A stretch of DNA of 57,593 nt, from positions 1-57,593 of the forward strand of contig VFJK01000069.1 in assembly GCA_009886125.1 (NCBI GenBank), in the 5' to 3' direction. This document shows positions 8,741 through 18,696 of the stretch, piece after piece. The position numbers were made by a program, and so were the translations under genes. This DNA comes from Geobacter sp. (GTDB lineage: Bacteria; Desulfobacterota; Desulfuromonadia; Geobacterales; DSM-12255). Each line of letters starts with the position of its first letter. Position 1 is the stretch's first letter. Under the pieces are notes generated by a model. It was not told the DNA's origin and searched no databases. It saw only the letters and a list, made by a program, of their open reading frames with translations.

Positions 8741-8810
8741 CCCCCCTCAATCCCCCCTTGACAGGGGGGAAGCCTTTAAGCCTCCCCTGTCAAGGGGAGG
8801 TTTGGAGGGG
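8741..8810. repeat. GC-rich double-palindrome repeat, copy 2
   Basis: Tandem hairpins TCCCCCCTTGACAGGGGGGA and CCTCCCCTGTCAAGGGGAGG lie between folC and lptD. The unit is the reverse complement of the repeat at 5289-5360, flank included (CCCCTCAA... / ...GGAGGGG). It sits immediately upstream of the lptD ATG. Confidence 0.75.
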
Positions 8811-8841
8811 TTTGGTGCGAAAGAATAAGAGTTACAAGGTA

Positions 8842-10113
8842 CTAGCCGCGTATCGGCATGAACGTCCCGCCGGTGATTAACGTCCGCGCCTCGCCGACAG
8901 TAAACAGAGAGCCGGTCACCAGAATCAGGTCGTCCGGCCCGGCGATCTGTGAAGCGTAATCAAGTCCGGCGTTGACATCTGCAGCAGCGACAGATTTTAC
9001 TCCTCGTGCCGAGCTGAAACCGGCCAGTTCATCAGCAGGGACAGCCCGGTCGATGGATGGTCTCACAGCGACCATGATATCGGCAAGAGGGAGAAGCTGC
9101 ATAAGTGTATCATGCCACGCCTTGTCGGCCATGGTTCCAAAGAGCAGTATAAGCCGGGCATAGCTGAAATCAGCCAGTGATCGCCTCAAGGCAACCGCAC
9201 CGGCAGGATTATGCGCACCGTCGAGAAGGAGCCGTGGCGGACCTTCGAAAAGCTCTAGTCTTCCGGGCCAGAAAGCCCCGCTGACCCCTTTGCGGACCGC
9301 TTCATCGGGCACCTGGAAATTTTCACCCAGCAGCTTCGCCGCAGTGATGGCTGATGATGCGTTTTCAGCCTGGAAACGCCCTCTCAGGGAGAGGGTGAGC
9401 GCTTTCATCGAAAACTCTCCCGAATGGTACGAAACACCCTCCGTCTCTGACTCGGCATGGAAATCCCTGCCATAGACATATGCAGGCGATCCGATAGCTT
9501 CCGCTGCAGCAAGCAGCCGGGAGAGCACCCCGCTCTCCTGGGGAGCTATCACGATCGGCCTCCCCTGTTTTATCACACCGGCCTTTTCATACGCTATTGC
9601 TGAAAGGGTATTGCCAAGATATTCGCAGTGATCGAGACTTATGGGGGTGATTATCGAAAGCAGGCTGTCGACGATATTGGTCGCATCCGATCGCCCCCCC
9701 ATCCCCGCTTCGATGACTGCCAGATCGACTCCTGCTTCCGCAAAAGAGAGGAGCGCTATGGCGGTCACGATCTCGAAGAACGTAGCCTCCTCGGGAGCAG
9801 CCCTGAGCACACGCTCAGCAGCTTCGTGAAGGGCAGGTTCAGACAGTTCGGCATCGTTTACCCTGAATCTCTCGGAAAACCTCGACAGGTGCGGAGAGGA
9901 GAAAAAGGCGGTCCGGTAACCGGCATGAGTCAGTATCGAAGAGAGGAACGCCCCGGTAGATCCCTTGCCGTTCGTCCCGGCGATCTGGACCGTCTTCAGA
10001 TTCCGCTGCGGATTACCGATCCGTGAAAGGATTTCGGTCACCCGTTCCAGACCGGGTTTAATGCCGAAACGGCCTCGGCTGAAAATATGCGTCAATGTCT
10101 CGTTGTAGTTCAT
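8842..10113 (-). CDS. folC: Dihydrofolate synthase / folylpolyglutamate synthase
   Basis: A 423-aa Mur-ligase-family enzyme. IAGTNGKGSTGAF is the ATP-binding P-loop; EAGMGGRSDATN and LLDGAHNPAG are hallmark motifs of FolC. It adds glutamate to dihydropteroate and folates in the cytoplasm. It lies between accD and lptD; a terminator after accD (10188-10220) suggests folC begins a new transcription unit with lptD downstream. No strong Shine-Dalgarno is visible before ATG 10113. Confidence 0.93.
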   Translation of the reverse strand: MNYNETLTHIFSRGRFGIKPGLERVTEILSRIGNPQRNLKTVQIAGTNGKGSTGAFLSSILTHAGYRTAFFSSPHLSRFSERFRVNDAELSEPALHEAAERVLRAAPEEATFFEIVTAIALLSFAEAGVDLAVIEAGMGGRSDATNIVDSLLSIITPISLDHCEYLGNTLSAIAYEKAGVIKQGRPIVIAPQESGVLSRLLAAAEAIGSPAYVYGRDFHAESETEGVSYHSGEFSMKALTLSLRGRFQAENASSAITAAKLLGENFQVPDEAVRKGVSGAFWPGRLELFEGPPRLLLDGAHNPAGAVALRRSLADFSYARLILLFGTMADKAWHDTLMQLLPLADIMVAVRPSIDRAVPADELAGFSSARGVKSVAAADVNAGLDYASQIAGPDDLILVTGSLFTVGEARTLITGGTFMPIRG

Positions 10114-10187
10114 TTCAGCGGGGAATTATAAGTAATCAGCAGAGGAAAGTCGAGGTATTTGGGGAGGAAGCTCCTGGAGCGCTGAGT

Positions 10188-10220
10188 AAAAAAAAGACCC
10201 CCGGAAAGTATCCGGAGGTC
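10188..10220 (-). terminator. Rho-independent terminator after accD
   Basis: On the minus strand, GACCTCCGGA-loop-TCCGGGGGTC forms a 10-bp stem with one G-U pair and is followed directly by eight T. It ends the trp-accD transcript before folC. Confidence 0.88.
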
Positions 10221-10239
10221 TGTGTCTGAAAATCAGGAT

Positions 10240-11094
10240 TTAAGCCGCAACCCGGCAGAGCATCCCGAGTATCTTTGAAAGAGTACTCTTCATATCCTTC
10301 CGTTCGACGATGATGTCGACCATGCCGTGATCGAGCAGGTACTCGGACCGCTGGAACCCTTCCGGCAGCTTCTGGCGGATGGTCTGTTCGATGACCCTGG
10401 GGCCGGCAAAGCCTATCAGAGCTTTCGGCTCGGCCATATTTACATCACCCAGCATCGCGAAGCTGGCCGTAACACCGCCGGTGGTCGGGTCGGTCAGGAT
10501 GGAGATGAACGGCAGCCCTTTGGCCTTCATCTTGGCAAGTGCTGCAGAGGTCTTTGCCATCTGCATCAGCGACAGGATACTCTCCTGCATCCGCGCCCCG
10601 CCGGAAGCAGAAACAACGATTACCGGTGCCCCCTGCTCCAGTCCGCGCTCTATGGCACGAGTGATCTTCTCGCCGACAACGCTCCCCATGCTGCCCCCCA
10701 TGAAGGAGAAATCGAAAACTGCCAGCTGTACTGCCAGGCCGTCTACTTTTCCTTCACCGCAGATAATTGCATCTTTGGAACCGCCCTTGGCAAGAGCCGC
10801 ATCAATCCTTGATTTGTAGCTTTTGGAATCCTTGAATTCAAGGAAGTCAACCGAGACCATACCGGCATCGTACTCCCTGAAACTTCCCTCATCAAGGAGG
10901 AGCTCGATTCTCTGCTGCGCAGATATCCGGAAATGGTGGGGGCATTTGGTGCAGACATTGAGATTGCTCTCGATATCCTTGGCTATAAGGTTCTCACCAC
11001 ATGAAGGGCACTTTATCCACAACCCCTCCGGCGCTTTTCCTTTCTTCTCGTCTTTCACTGCCATAGGAGCTTTGTTGCGTTTGAACCAGGACAT
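10240..11094 (-). CDS. accD: Acetyl-CoA carboxylase carboxyltransferase subunit beta
   Basis: 284 aa with the N-terminal zinc ribbon CPSCG...CTKCPHHF and a crotonase-like carboxyltransferase domain ([37 protein letters not shown]). With AccA it transfers carboxyl from biotin to acetyl-CoA, the first step of fatty-acid synthesis. ATG has AGGGG about 6 nt upstream. It follows trpA by about 70 bp with no terminator between, so it can be read from the trp transcript. Length is normal for AccD. Confidence 0.96.
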   Translation of the reverse strand: MSWFKRNKAPMAVKDEKKGKAPEGLWIKCPSCGENLIAKDIESNLNVCTKCPHHFRISAQQRIELLLDEGSFREYDAGMVSVDFLEFKDSKSYKSRIDAALAKGGSKDAIICGEGKVDGLAVQLAVFDFSFMGGSMGSVVGEKITRAIERGLEQGAPVIVVSASGGARMQESILSLMQMAKTSAALAKMKAKGLPFISILTDPTTGGVTASFAMLGDVNMAEPKALIGFAGPRVIEQTIRQKLPEGFQRSEYLLDHGMVDIIVERKDMKSTLSKILGMLCRVAA

Positions 11095-11165
11095 ATATCA
11101 CCCCTGAAAAATCTTAGTTTACAGTTTCGCTAAATGCAGGTAACAGAATTAACTCTTCAAGTCAA

Positions 11166-11975
11166 TCAATTTGCTGTAGCAACCTGCTCAATCCCTGCTT
11201 TCAGACTGCGGACAGCTTCGGTCACCTTCCGGGCCAGTTCTTCCCCTTCGAACTGCTCGAACAGCTTGACCAGAGCGCTCCCCACCACAACTCCATCGGC
11301 AAGCTTCGAGACTTCGAAAGCCTGCTCCGGCGTAGAGATCCCGAATCCGACGGCGACCGGAAGCGACGCAGTCGCTCGTATCATCTCCACCATCCCGCCT
11401 ATGTCAGCGGCAACCGTCGACCGTGCTCCGGTGACTCCCGCAACCGAGACATAGTAGATAAAACCGCTGCCGATTTTTTTGACCTTCGCGAAACGAGAAC
11501 TATCCGAGGTCGGCGTTAGCAGCGGGATAAAGTCTATGCTGGACCGGCGTGCACAGCGGACTAATTCGTCCGCCTCTTCGGGCGGGAGATCGACCAGGAG
11601 GACTCCGTCTACCCCTGCAGCTGAGGCCTCCCGGCAAAAGCGTTCCAGGCCGAAAACAAAGACAGGGTTGTAGTATCCCATGAGCAGAATCGGGACATCG
11701 CACCCCTTCCTGATATTTTTTACCGCCGCTAAAATGGATGCAAGGTCAGTACCTGACGCCAGTGAACGCTCTGAAGAGAGCTGGATGGTCGGGCCGTCAG
11801 CCATGGGGTCGGAAAAGGGGACACCAAGTTCGATGATATCGGCACCGGCTGCGGCGATTTCAGGAACGATCCTCTCGGTGAATGGAAGATCAGGATCCCC
11901 GGCAGTGATAAATGTTACCAGGGCCTTGCGGCCCTCACGCTTCAACTGATTGAATTTATTACTGATTCTACTCAT
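11166..11975 (-). CDS. trpA: Tryptophan synthase alpha chain
   Basis: 269-aa TIM-barrel protein. [16 protein letters not shown] contains the catalytic Glu and Asp; [13 protein letters not shown] and [10 protein letters not shown] (phosphate binding) are family motifs. It cleaves indole-3-glycerol phosphate to indole, which passes to TrpB. GGAG lies 5 nt before ATG. It is separated from trpB by a lytic-transglycosylase-like gene, an unusual interruption of the trpB-trpA pair. Confidence 0.96.
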   Translation of the reverse strand: MSRISNKFNQLKREGRKALVTFITAGDPDLPFTERIVPEIAAAGADIIELGVPFSDPMADGPTIQLSSERSLASGTDLASILAAVKNIRKGCDVPILLMGYYNPVFVFGLERFCREASAAGVDGVLLVDLPPEEADELVRCARRSSIDFIPLLTPTSDSSRFAKVKKIGSGFIYYVSVAGVTGARSTVAADIGGMVEMIRATASLPVAVGFGISTPEQAFEVSKLADGVVVGSALVKLFEQFEGEELARKVTEAVRSLKAGIEQVATAN

Positions 11976-12024
11976 TCATACTCCGGACAGATCATGGTTC
12001 CTGAAACTTTGACGCATCATTATA

Positions 12025-12648
12025 TCAGGATTTCAACTCATTTGTACCCGAAGTTTGCATCAGTTCCATTTTTGCCATGATCATTCGGCGGATCTTCCGT
12101 ATTTTCAGCTCATACAGTCGTGCCTGCTCACCGCCACCACAGTAGAGGCGCTTTGCTTTCTGGATATTCCCGTCAGACATCTCCAGTTTTGCCTTCAGCT
12201 CTTTAACTGCTGCAGCTGCGCACTTATCGTCCTTTTTCATATCCGAGGGCTTGTACCCGTGGCTTCTTGCACGGCTCGGCATCAACTGCCATACTCCGAG
12301 CGCACCTTCAGAAGAGACAGCATCAGCTGACAGGGAGTGACCTCCTGTTTCAGCGAGCGCGAGTTCTGCAAGGTCAATCGGTTTGAAGGGAGTATCGATG
12401 GTGGTTTCGTAACAGAGGTACGCCAGTCTGTTTGCGCGATCCCTGCTGGTATGGCGGGCGAAGATCGAAGTTATGGCTGGCAGCTGCTTCTGCCTCTCGG
12501 CCCGGTCCTTGAGTTTTTGCTGATTTTTTGCAAGCTCTTCCCGGGTCTGACGCGGGAGTGCTGCTTCGGGGCTCCTGATTATTGAAGCCTGGTTGTTGTT
12601 TACTGTGATGAGTAGGAGGAAGGCCATTATTAATAGTGGTATTCTCAT
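12025..12648 (-). CDS. Secreted lytic transglycosylase-like protein
   Basis: 207 aa with an N-terminal signal peptide (LLIMAFLLLITVNNNQA). Residues about 95-150 resemble the SLT lysozyme fold: LAETGGH with the putative catalytic Glu, then SSEGALGVWQLMPSRARSHGY, matching the ES..GA.G..Q.MP pattern. The fold usually cleaves the peptidoglycan glycan strand. It sits between trpB and trpA, same strand, and has its own sigma70-type promoter and a ~200-nt structured leader (see 12771-12888). The domain is short, so activity is not certain. Confidence 0.75.
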   Translation of the reverse strand: MRIPLLIMAFLLLITVNNNQASIIRSPEAALPRQTREELAKNQQKLKDRAERQKQLPAITSIFARHTSRDRANRLAYLCYETTIDTPFKPIDLAELALAETGGHSLSADAVSSEGALGVWQLMPSRARSHGYKPSDMKKDDKCAAAAVKELKAKLEMSDGNIQKAKRLYCGGGEQARLYELKIRKIRRMIMAKMELMQTSGTNELKS

Positions 12649-12770
12649 AGATAATTTTGGGGAAGTATTGGTGGCTTTGCCGGTTGGTCAGTTTGACCCG
12701 TGCAACTGAAAACATTCATAACAAATAAAATCGATTCCGGCTGTAAACTCCTTTCAATATTGGATTTTTT

Positions 12771-12826
12771 GGCGTCTGAAACCTCTCCGGAGGTATGAAA
12801 CGCCGAAAGGCCCTGAATCCAGAGCC
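12771..12826 (-). other. Hairpins in the leader of the transglycosylase-like gene
   Basis: Minus-strand RNA would form GGCTCTG-GATT-CAGGGCC (12809-12826) and then a longer interrupted hairpin GGCGT...ACCTC-CGG-(A)GAGGT...ACGCC (12771-12804) with a symmetric UUCAU/UUCAG internal loop. No U-run follows, so this is not a simple terminator. I do not recognise a known riboswitch. Confidence 0.55.
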
Positions 12827-12859
12827 TCTCTTAACACGCTCTCTATAAGCGATGTCAGG

Positions 12860-12888
12860 TGTATATATCAACAGCGATCAGATGTCAA
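12860..12888 (-). promoter_or_regulatory. Sigma70-type promoter upstream of the transglycosylase-like gene
   Basis: Minus strand TTGACA (12888-12883), 17-bp spacer, TATACA (12865-12860). It lies just past the trpB stop and would start a leader of about 200 nt before ATG 12648; trpA and accD could be read from it too. Confidence 0.7.
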
Positions 12889-12923
12889 TCGTTTTTTTTA
12901 ATTTATATAGTAATTACAGATAG

Positions 12924-14114
12924 TTACAGCTGAACATTCATAGCCTGGGCTACCGTATGCATATCCTTGTCACCACGACCGGAGAGGCAGACAATAATGG
13001 TCTGCTCCTTTGACATCGTTGGGGCAAGCTTCAGTACATGCGCGATGGCATGGGCCGACTCCAGCGCTGGGATGATCCCCTCTTCCCTGGTCAGCGCCTG
13101 AAATCCTTCCAGGGCTTCATCATCGGTTATCGGAACGTACTCTGCCCGGCCAGACTCCTTCAGCCATGCATGTTCAGGCCCGACGCCCGGATAATCGAGA
13201 CCGGCCGAGATAGAATGTGCGTGGACGATCTGGCCGTCGTGGTCCTGGAGAAGGTACGTCTTATTCCCGTGCAGGACACCGACAGCGCCGGCACAGAGAG
13301 GTGCCGCATGCCGGCCGGAAGGGATGCCGTATCCTGAGGCTTCCACACCGATAATCCGCACTGAGCTGTCTTTAAGAAATGGATAGAAGAGTCCCAGGGC
13401 ATTGCTTCCGCCACCTACGGCAGCCACAAGGGCATCGGGGAGTCTCCCTTCGACTTTCAGATGCTGCCTCCGTGACTCTTTTCCGATGATCGACTGAAAA
13501 TCGCGGACCATCATCGGATAAGGGTGAGGCCCGGCAACTGTCCCGATCACATAGAACGTATCGCGCACCTGCGTCACCCAGCTCCGGAGCGCCTCGTTCA
13601 TCGCATCCTTGAGTGTCGCTGTCCCTGAAGAAACTGAGGTCACAGTTGCGCCGAGAAGCTTCATTCTGAACACATTCAATGACTGGCGCTGTATATCCTC
13701 GGCCCCCATGAAGACCTCACACTCCATCCCCATGAGTGCAGCAATGGTAGCGGTAGCAACCCCGTGCTGACCTGCGCCGGTCTCGGCGATCACCCGCATC
13801 TTGCCCATCCGTTTTGCCAGAAGGCCCTGACCGATGGTGTTGTTTATCTTGTGCGCCCCGGTATGATTCAGGTCTTCGCGCTTCAGGTAGATCTTCGCGC
13901 CGCCAAGCTTTTTCGTCAGCTTCTCCGCAAAATAGAGCGGATTCGGCCGGCCAACATACTGCTTGAGGTAATAAGCGAACTCGGCCTTGAACTCAGGATC
14001 GTTCTTGTACTTTTTATACGCCTTCTCAAGTTCCAGGAGCGCAGGCATAAGCGTCTCGGAAACGTATCTGCCGCCAAACTGGCCGAAATGGCCGTTTTTG
14101 TCAGGTAGTTGCAT
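12924..14114 (-). CDS. trpB: Tryptophan synthase beta chain (TrpB1 class)
   Basis: 396 aa. The PLP lysine lies in [22 protein letters not shown] and GGGSNALG (phosphate of PLP) are present, as is the [13 protein letters not shown]-terminus of canonical TrpB1, which pairs with TrpA. It condenses indole with serine. The gene follows trpF by 3 bp, so the two are coupled. A second, divergent TrpB is encoded three genes upstream in the same cluster (14805-16160). Confidence 0.96.
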   Translation of the reverse strand: MQLPDKNGHFGQFGGRYVSETLMPALLELEKAYKKYKNDPEFKAEFAYYLKQYVGRPNPLYFAEKLTKKLGGAKIYLKREDLNHTGAHKINNTIGQGLLAKRMGKMRVIAETGAGQHGVATATIAALMGMECEVFMGAEDIQRQSLNVFRMKLLGATVTSVSSGTATLKDAMNEALRSWVTQVRDTFYVIGTVAGPHPYPMMVRDFQSIIGKESRRQHLKVEGRLPDALVAAVGGGSNALGLFYPFLKDSSVRIIGVEASGYGIPSGRHAAPLCAGAVGVLHGNKTYLLQDHDGQIVHAHSISAGLDYPGVGPEHAWLKESGRAEYVPITDDEALEGFQALTREEGIIPALESAHAIAHVLKLAPTMSKEQTIIVCLSGRGDKDMHTVAQAMNVQL

Positions 14115-14117
14115 TAT

Positions 14118-14729
14118 TCAGAATCCTTTTGCCAATCTGATGATCTCTCTGAGCTTTGCAGCATCTTTTTTCCCCGGCGCTGACTCAACACCACTTGAAA
14201 CATCGATCCCGTAGGGATGGACAGAACTGATAGCGTCAACGACATTCTCGGGTGAAAGCCCTCCGGCCAGGATGATCGGGCCGTACTGACGTGCCGCTCC
14301 GGCAAGCTCCCAGTTGAACGTCCTGCCGGTGCCGCCGTAGGCATCCGGAGACCAGGCATCGAGAAGATACCCTGACACCTGGTAATTTTTCAGCGGATCG
14401 ATGCTGACGATGTTCTGAACCCTGAACGCCTTGATGACACGACGATTCACCTCAAGACAATCTTCCGGGCTCTCGTCACCATGAAGCTGGGCCAGGTCAA
14501 GTCCGCAGTAGTCAGCAGTCCAGTTGATCTTTTCCGTCTCTTCGTTGACAAAGAGACCAACGCTCTGGATGAAGGGAGGGAGCCGTGAGATGATCTTGGC
14601 TGCCATGACCGGGTTGATGAAGCGGGGAGACTGTTCGTAAAAAACAAATCCGAGAGCATCAGCACCGGCCTCAACAGCCACCAGAGCATCTTCAACATTC
14701 GTAATACCGCAAATCTTGATTCGGACCAT
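14118..14729 (-). CDS. trpF: Phosphoribosylanthranilate isomerase
   Basis: 203-aa TIM barrel. KICGITNVEDA carries the catalytic Cys; LGFVFYEQSPRFI, QLHGDES and the C-terminal GIDVSSGVE(SAPGKKD) phosphate site are typical TrpF motifs. It converts phosphoribosylanthranilate to CdRP. It lies between trpB2 and trpB. The ribosome-binding site is poor. The spacer to trpB2 contains a simple-sequence inverted repeat. Confidence 0.96.
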   Translation of the reverse strand: MVRIKICGITNVEDALVAVEAGADALGFVFYEQSPRFINPVMAAKIISRLPPFIQSVGLFVNEETEKINWTADYCGLDLAQLHGDESPEDCLEVNRRVIKAFRVQNIVSIDPLKNYQVSGYLLDAWSPDAYGGTGRTFNWELAGAARQYGPIILAGGLSPENVVDAISSVHPYGIDVSSGVESAPGKKDAAKLREIIRLAKGF

Positions 14730-14743
14730 AGGAATACCAGGAT

Positions 14744-14801
14744 GAGGTTAAGATTGAGGTTGAGTAAACCCTTAACCTTAACCTTAACCTCGACCTCAAC
14801 C
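14744..14801. repeat. Simple-sequence inverted repeat between trpB2 and trpF
   Basis: GAGGTTAAGATTGAGGTTGAG faces CTTAACCTTAACCTTAACCT plus CGACCTCAACC across a short loop. The 6-bp unit CTTAAC is repeated three times. It can fold as a long imperfect hairpin and is prone to slippage; it ends at the trpB2 stop codon. Confidence 0.6.
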
Positions 14802-14804
14802 TTT

Positions 14805-16160
14805 CTAGAATTCCACCTTCGGCAGATGGGCTAATGACTCCTTGATCGCCTCCGCCGGATACTCATAATCCTCCAGCTGGCCGCCAAAGTAGGCATCGTA
14901 GGCGGTCATATCGACCTGTCCATGCCCGGAAAGACAGAAGAGAATCGTCTTTTCCTTCCCCTCTTCCTTGGCCTGCAACGCTTCGTCGATTGCTCCGCGA
15001 ATGGCGTGGGACGACTCGGGTGCCGGGATAATCCCTTCGGCGCAGGAAAACATTACAGCCGCCTCAAAGCACCCTTTCTGGGCAACTGCCTTTGCTTCGA
15101 CAATCCCGGCGTTGACCAGCTGCGACACCAGTGGCGACGCGCCATGATATCTGAGCCCGCCGGCATGAATCCCCGGCGGCATGAAGTCATGGCCGAGGGT
15201 ATACATTTTGGCGATCGGCGCCATTTTAGCAGTATCGCCGTAATCGAATTCATAGACACCTTTGGTAAGGGTCGGACAGCTGGTCGGCTCCATGGCAAGC
15301 AGCCGTACGTTTTTGCCGTTCGCCTTGTCAGCAGCAAACGGAAAGGCTATCCCGGCAAAGTTGGAACCACCGCCGTGGCAGCCGATGACGACATCCGGGT
15401 AATCACCGGCAATGGCCAGCTGTTCCTTCGCTTCAATGCCGATGATCGTCTGGTGGAGGCAGACATGGTTCAGAACGCTGCCAAGCGCATAGCGGGTATC
15501 TTCGTGGGTGGCGGCATCCTCGACCGCCTCGCTGATGGCGATACCGAGCGAACCGTTGCTGTCCGGAAATTGTGCCAGGATGGCCCGACCGGCATTGGTC
15601 TGGTCGGACGGCGAAGGGATGACATTCGATCCCCAAAGCTGCATCATGCTCTTGCGGTAGGGCTTCTGGTTAAAGGAAACCTTGACCATGTACACTGTAC
15701 ACGCAAGCCCGAACATCTGGCAGGCAAATGACATGGCTGAGCCCCACTGGCCGGCGCCGGTCTCGGTAGCGATCCGCTTGGTGCCGAATATTTTGTTGTA
15801 GTATGCCTGCGGAATCGCCGTATTCGGCTTGTGCGACCCGGCAGGTGAGCCGCCTTCGTACTTGTAGTAGATCTTGGCCGGAGTACCGAGCGCCTTCTCA
15901 AGCCGGTGAGCCCGGTATAGCGGGGCCGGACGCCAGAGGCGGTAGATCTCGCGCACTTCATCAGGGATATCGATCCATCTCTGCTGCGACACCTCCTGCT
16001 CGATAAGCCCCATCGGGAAGAGCGGGAGAAGATCATCCGGCGTAACCGGCTGCAGTGTTCCGGGGTGGATGACAGGAGAAAGAGGACCCGGCATGTCAGG
16101 GATGATGTTGTACCACTGCTTCGGAATACGGTCTTCGTTTAAAAGAATTTTTGTCTGCAT
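14805..16160 (-). CDS. trpB2: Tryptophan synthase beta-like protein (TrpB2 class)
   Basis: 451 aa, longer than canonical TrpB because of an N-terminal extension ([20 protein letters not shown]...). The PLP lysine is in [11 protein letters not shown] instead of the GAHKINN of TrpB1, and GGGSNFAG binds the cofactor phosphate. This is the TrpB2 branch found in archaea and some bacteria, thought to act without TrpA, using free indole or having a related PLP activity. AAGGAGG lies 8 nt before ATG. It sits between trpC and trpF. Confidence 0.93.
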   Translation of the reverse strand: MQTKILLNEDRIPKQWYNIIPDMPGPLSPVIHPGTLQPVTPDDLLPLFPMGLIEQEVSQQRWIDIPDEVREIYRLWRPAPLYRAHRLEKALGTPAKIYYKYEGGSPAGSHKPNTAIPQAYYNKIFGTKRIATETGAGQWGSAMSFACQMFGLACTVYMVKVSFNQKPYRKSMMQLWGSNVIPSPSDQTNAGRAILAQFPDSNGSLGIAISEAVEDAATHEDTRYALGSVLNHVCLHQTIIGIEAKEQLAIAGDYPDVVIGCHGGGSNFAGIAFPFAADKANGKNVRLLAMEPTSCPTLTKGVYEFDYGDTAKMAPIAKMYTLGHDFMPPGIHAGGLRYHGASPLVSQLVNAGIVEAKAVAQKGCFEAAVMFSCAEGIIPAPESSHAIRGAIDEALQAKEEGKEKTILFCLSGHGQVDMTAYDAYFGGQLEDYEYPAEAIKESLAHLPKVEF

Positions 16161-16183
16161 CGGCGCTGCCTCCTTGTACTTTT

Positions 16184-16981
16184 TTATCCCAACAGTTCCG
16201 TTAATTTGGCTCCTATGTCATTTTCACGTACCAGTGATTCTCCCACCAGGAAAGCTCCTGCCCCGGCAGCCTGCAAGCGGACGACATCTGCCCGGCAATT
16301 AATACCGCTTTCGGCCACGATAAGCCTGTCAGAGGGGATCAGTGCGGCAAGCCGTTCTGTGGTCCCAAGATCGGTGACAAACGTATGCAGGCTCCGGTTA
16401 TTGATGCCGATGATGCCGCAATCCGTTCGCAGTGCCATATCCAGCTCCCGCTCGTCATGAACTTCGAGAAGGATATCAAGATACAGCTCCCGGGCAAGCG
16501 CGGCAAGGTCGTCAAGCTGTGGGCTTTCGAGCATAGCCGCGATGAGGAGGACCGCATCTGCACCGCCCGTAGCGGCTTCGTAAATCTGGTAGGGATCGAA
16601 GATAAAGTCTTTTCTGAGAAGCGGAAGTGCCACCTGTTCACGGATAAGAGCCAGGTAGCTCAGGTGTCCCAGAAAGAACTTTTCGTCGGTCAGAACCGAG
16701 ATACAGGTCGCACCGTTGTCCTGATACGTACTGGCTATATCAAGCGGATCGAAATCGGGGCGGATGATCCCTTTGCTCGGAGAGCCCTTTTTCACTTCGG
16801 CAATAACGGCAGTCCAGCCGGAGTGTGCAGCATCGCGGAGTGCCCGCTCAAAACCGCGCGGCTGGTCCTCACGATCGGCAAGCCTGGACTTCATCTCCGC
16901 CAGCGGCTGTGCTGCCATTGCCGCAGCGACCTCAACCCGCTTGTGGGCGAATATCTTTTTAAGTATGTCAGGGGTGCTCAT
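16184..16981 (-). CDS. trpC: Indole-3-glycerol phosphate synthase
   Basis: 265-aa TIM barrel with the expected motifs: [13 protein letters not shown] (catalytic Lys and Glu), [36 protein letters not shown] and VAESGI. It converts CdRP to indole-3-glycerol phosphate. AAGGAG lies 3 nt before ATG. It follows trpD by 8 bp. It is a single-function enzyme, not fused with TrpF. Confidence 0.96.
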   Translation of the reverse strand: MSTPDILKKIFAHKRVEVAAAMAAQPLAEMKSRLADREDQPRGFERALRDAAHSGWTAVIAEVKKGSPSKGIIRPDFDPLDIASTYQDNGATCISVLTDEKFFLGHLSYLALIREQVALPLLRKDFIFDPYQIYEAATGGADAVLLIAAMLESPQLDDLAALARELYLDILLEVHDERELDMALRTDCGIIGINNRSLHTFVTDLGTTERLAALIPSDRLIVAESGINCRADVVRLQAAGAGAFLVGESLVRENDIGAKLTELLG

Positions 16982-16989
16982 GTTCTCCT

Positions 16990-18042
16990 TCAGTTGTTCG
17001 TCATCCCGACCAGCTTTTCAAGCTGATTCAAGGCCCGGCCGGAATCTATAGCCTCTTCTGCAAGCCGCACCCCGTCTGCAAGAGAAGGTGCCTTCCCTGC
17101 TGCTGCAAGTGCAAAAGCGGCATTGATCAAGACGATATCACGGCAAGGCCCTGATTCGCCTGAAAGGACGGCTTTCACAATCTCCGCATTCTCTACCGCA
17201 TTTCCGCCGCGCAGCTCCTCCATCCGGCAGAAATCGAAGCCGAGCTCTTCAGGGGTAAAAAGAGTGATATTGACACCGGCAGGGGTCACCTCTGCGACGC
17301 TTGTTGCAGCGGTCAAAGTCACCTCATCCATTCCGTCCAGTCCATGGACGACGAAACCGTGCCTGCAGCCGAGCTTGTGGAGGACATGCGCAAGTTTTTC
17401 CACCAGCGGCTCTGCATAGACCCCCATGACCTGGCACTCTGCCCCGGCAGGGTTGGTGAGCGGGCCAAGGATATTGAAGATAGTCCGTATCCCTATCTCC
17501 TTTCTCGGCCCGATTGCATGCTTCATGGCACCATGCAGCGCCGGCGCGAACAGGAAGCCGATGCCGATCCCGGATATACACTGCTCGACTTTCTCCGGAG
17601 TAATCTCCAGATTTACCCCGAGTTTCTCAAGGACATCAGCGCTGCCGCAGAGAGAGGAGACCGAACGGTTCCCGTGCTTTGCAACCTTGACTCCGCAGGC
17701 AGAAACGACAAAAGCGACTGTTGTCGAGACATTGAAGCTGTTCGTGCCGTCACCACCGGTACCGACGACGTCGAGTATTGTCTCCTGATCGATATTGATG
17801 TCATCGCGGTCGATATCGATGACACCTCTGCCTACACGGATCGGGGTCGCACGCTCCCGCATCACCCGGGCAGCGCCGGTTATCTCTTCGACCGTCTCAC
17901 CTTTCATCCTGAGCGCGGTAATGAATGCACCGATCTGCGCCGGTGTCGCCCCGCCTGACATGATCTGATCCATTACTTCGATCATTTCACCTTCGGTCAG
18001 ATCTTCACGCTCAACGACTTTGGCTATCGCTTTCTTGATCAT
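16990..18042 (-). CDS. trpD: Anthranilate phosphoribosyltransferase
   Basis: 350 aa from ATG 18042, chosen because GGAG lies 6 nt upstream; a longer reading frame to 18096 has no ribosome-binding site. [14 protein letters not shown] binds [22 protein letters not shown] and GPLTNPAG are family motifs. It joins anthranilate to PRPP. Unlike enteric bacteria, TrpD is not fused to TrpG here; the genes are separated by about 78 bp with a small GGTGAAA tandem repeat. Confidence 0.96.
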   Translation of the reverse strand: MIKKAIAKVVEREDLTEGEMIEVMDQIMSGGATPAQIGAFITALRMKGETVEEITGAARVMRERATPIRVGRGVIDIDRDDINIDQETILDVVGTGGDGTNSFNVSTTVAFVVSACGVKVAKHGNRSVSSLCGSADVLEKLGVNLEITPEKVEQCISGIGIGFLFAPALHGAMKHAIGPRKEIGIRTIFNILGPLTNPAGAECQVMGVYAEPLVEKLAHVLHKLGCRHGFVVHGLDGMDEVTLTAATSVAEVTPAGVNITLFTPEELGFDFCRMEELRGGNAVENAEIVKAVLSGESGPCRDIVLINAAFALAAAGKAPSLADGVRLAEEAIDSGRALNQLEKLVGMTNN

Positions 18043-18088
18043 TAGAAACTCCAAAATCTGTGAAAAGTGAATAGAGCGGGTCTTAAAA

Positions 18089-18109
18089 CCTTTCACCTTT
18101 CACCTTTCA
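18089..18109. repeat. Three 7-bp tandem repeats (CCTTTCA)
   Basis: CCTTTCA occurs three times head to tail in the trpG-trpD spacer, flanked by GTGAAAAGTGAA and ACTTTTCAC that could pair as an inverted repeat. A slippage-prone microsatellite with no evident function. Confidence 0.55.
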
Positions 18110-18120
18110 CATTTTACTTT

Positions 18121-18696
18121 TCACTGCCGTTTACTCATCTCCAGAAAATTATTCAACAGCTGCATCCCACCTTCAGTCAATATCGATTCGGGATGGAACT
18201 GCACCCCCCACACCGGCAGTTCTTTGTGCTGAAGCCCCATGATCTCCCCCTCTTCTACCCAGGCGGTGATCTCCAGCGACTCCGGAAAAGAGGCTCTTTC
18301 AACCACGAGCGAATGATAACGGGTCGCATTAAACGGGCTTGGCAGCCCGGCAAAAAGTCCTTTTCCATTGTGGATTATCGGTGAAGTCTTGCCGTGCATA
18401 AGGGTTGCGCTTCTGACCACCTTCCCGCCGAAAGCGGCGCCGATCGCCTGATGCCCCAGACAGACACCCAGCAGTGGAATCTTTCCGGCAAAATGACGGA
18501 TAGCTGCGACAGATATTCCTGCTTCTTCAGGCGAGCAGGGACCGGGAGAGACCACGATACGGGCGGGCTTAAGCCGCTCGATCTCTTCAAGGGTGATCCG
18601 GTCGTTGCGGAACACCTGCACATCCTCACCCAGTTCCCCGAAGTACTGGACAATGTTGTAGGTGAAGGAGTCGTAATTATCGATCATTAGTAGCAT
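18121..18696 (-). CDS. trpG: Anthranilate synthase glutamine amidotransferase subunit
   Basis: 191 aa class I glutamine amidotransferase. [13 protein letters not shown] opens the protein; [10 protein letters not shown] contains the nucleophilic Cys and [11 protein letters not shown] the His-Glu pair. It feeds ammonia to TrpE, and in related bacteria the same subunit can serve PabB. Its ATG overlaps the trpE stop (TGATG), so translation is coupled. Confidence 0.95.
   Translation of the reverse strand: MLLMIDNYDSFTYNIVQYFGELGEDVQVFRNDRITLEEIERLKPARIVVSPGPCSPEEAGISVAAIRHFAGKIPLLGVCLGHQAIGAAFGGKVVRSATLMHGKTSPIIHNGKGLFAGLPSPFNATRYHSLVVERASFPESLEITAWVEEGEIMGLQHKELPVWGVQFHPESILTEGGMQLLNNFLEMSKRQ

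Noticed and set aside
12650-12716. A 24-codon leader frame whose stop overlaps the transglycosylase start
   Set aside because: It has an ATGA overlap but no ribosome-binding site and no conserved-looking sequence; more likely chance.
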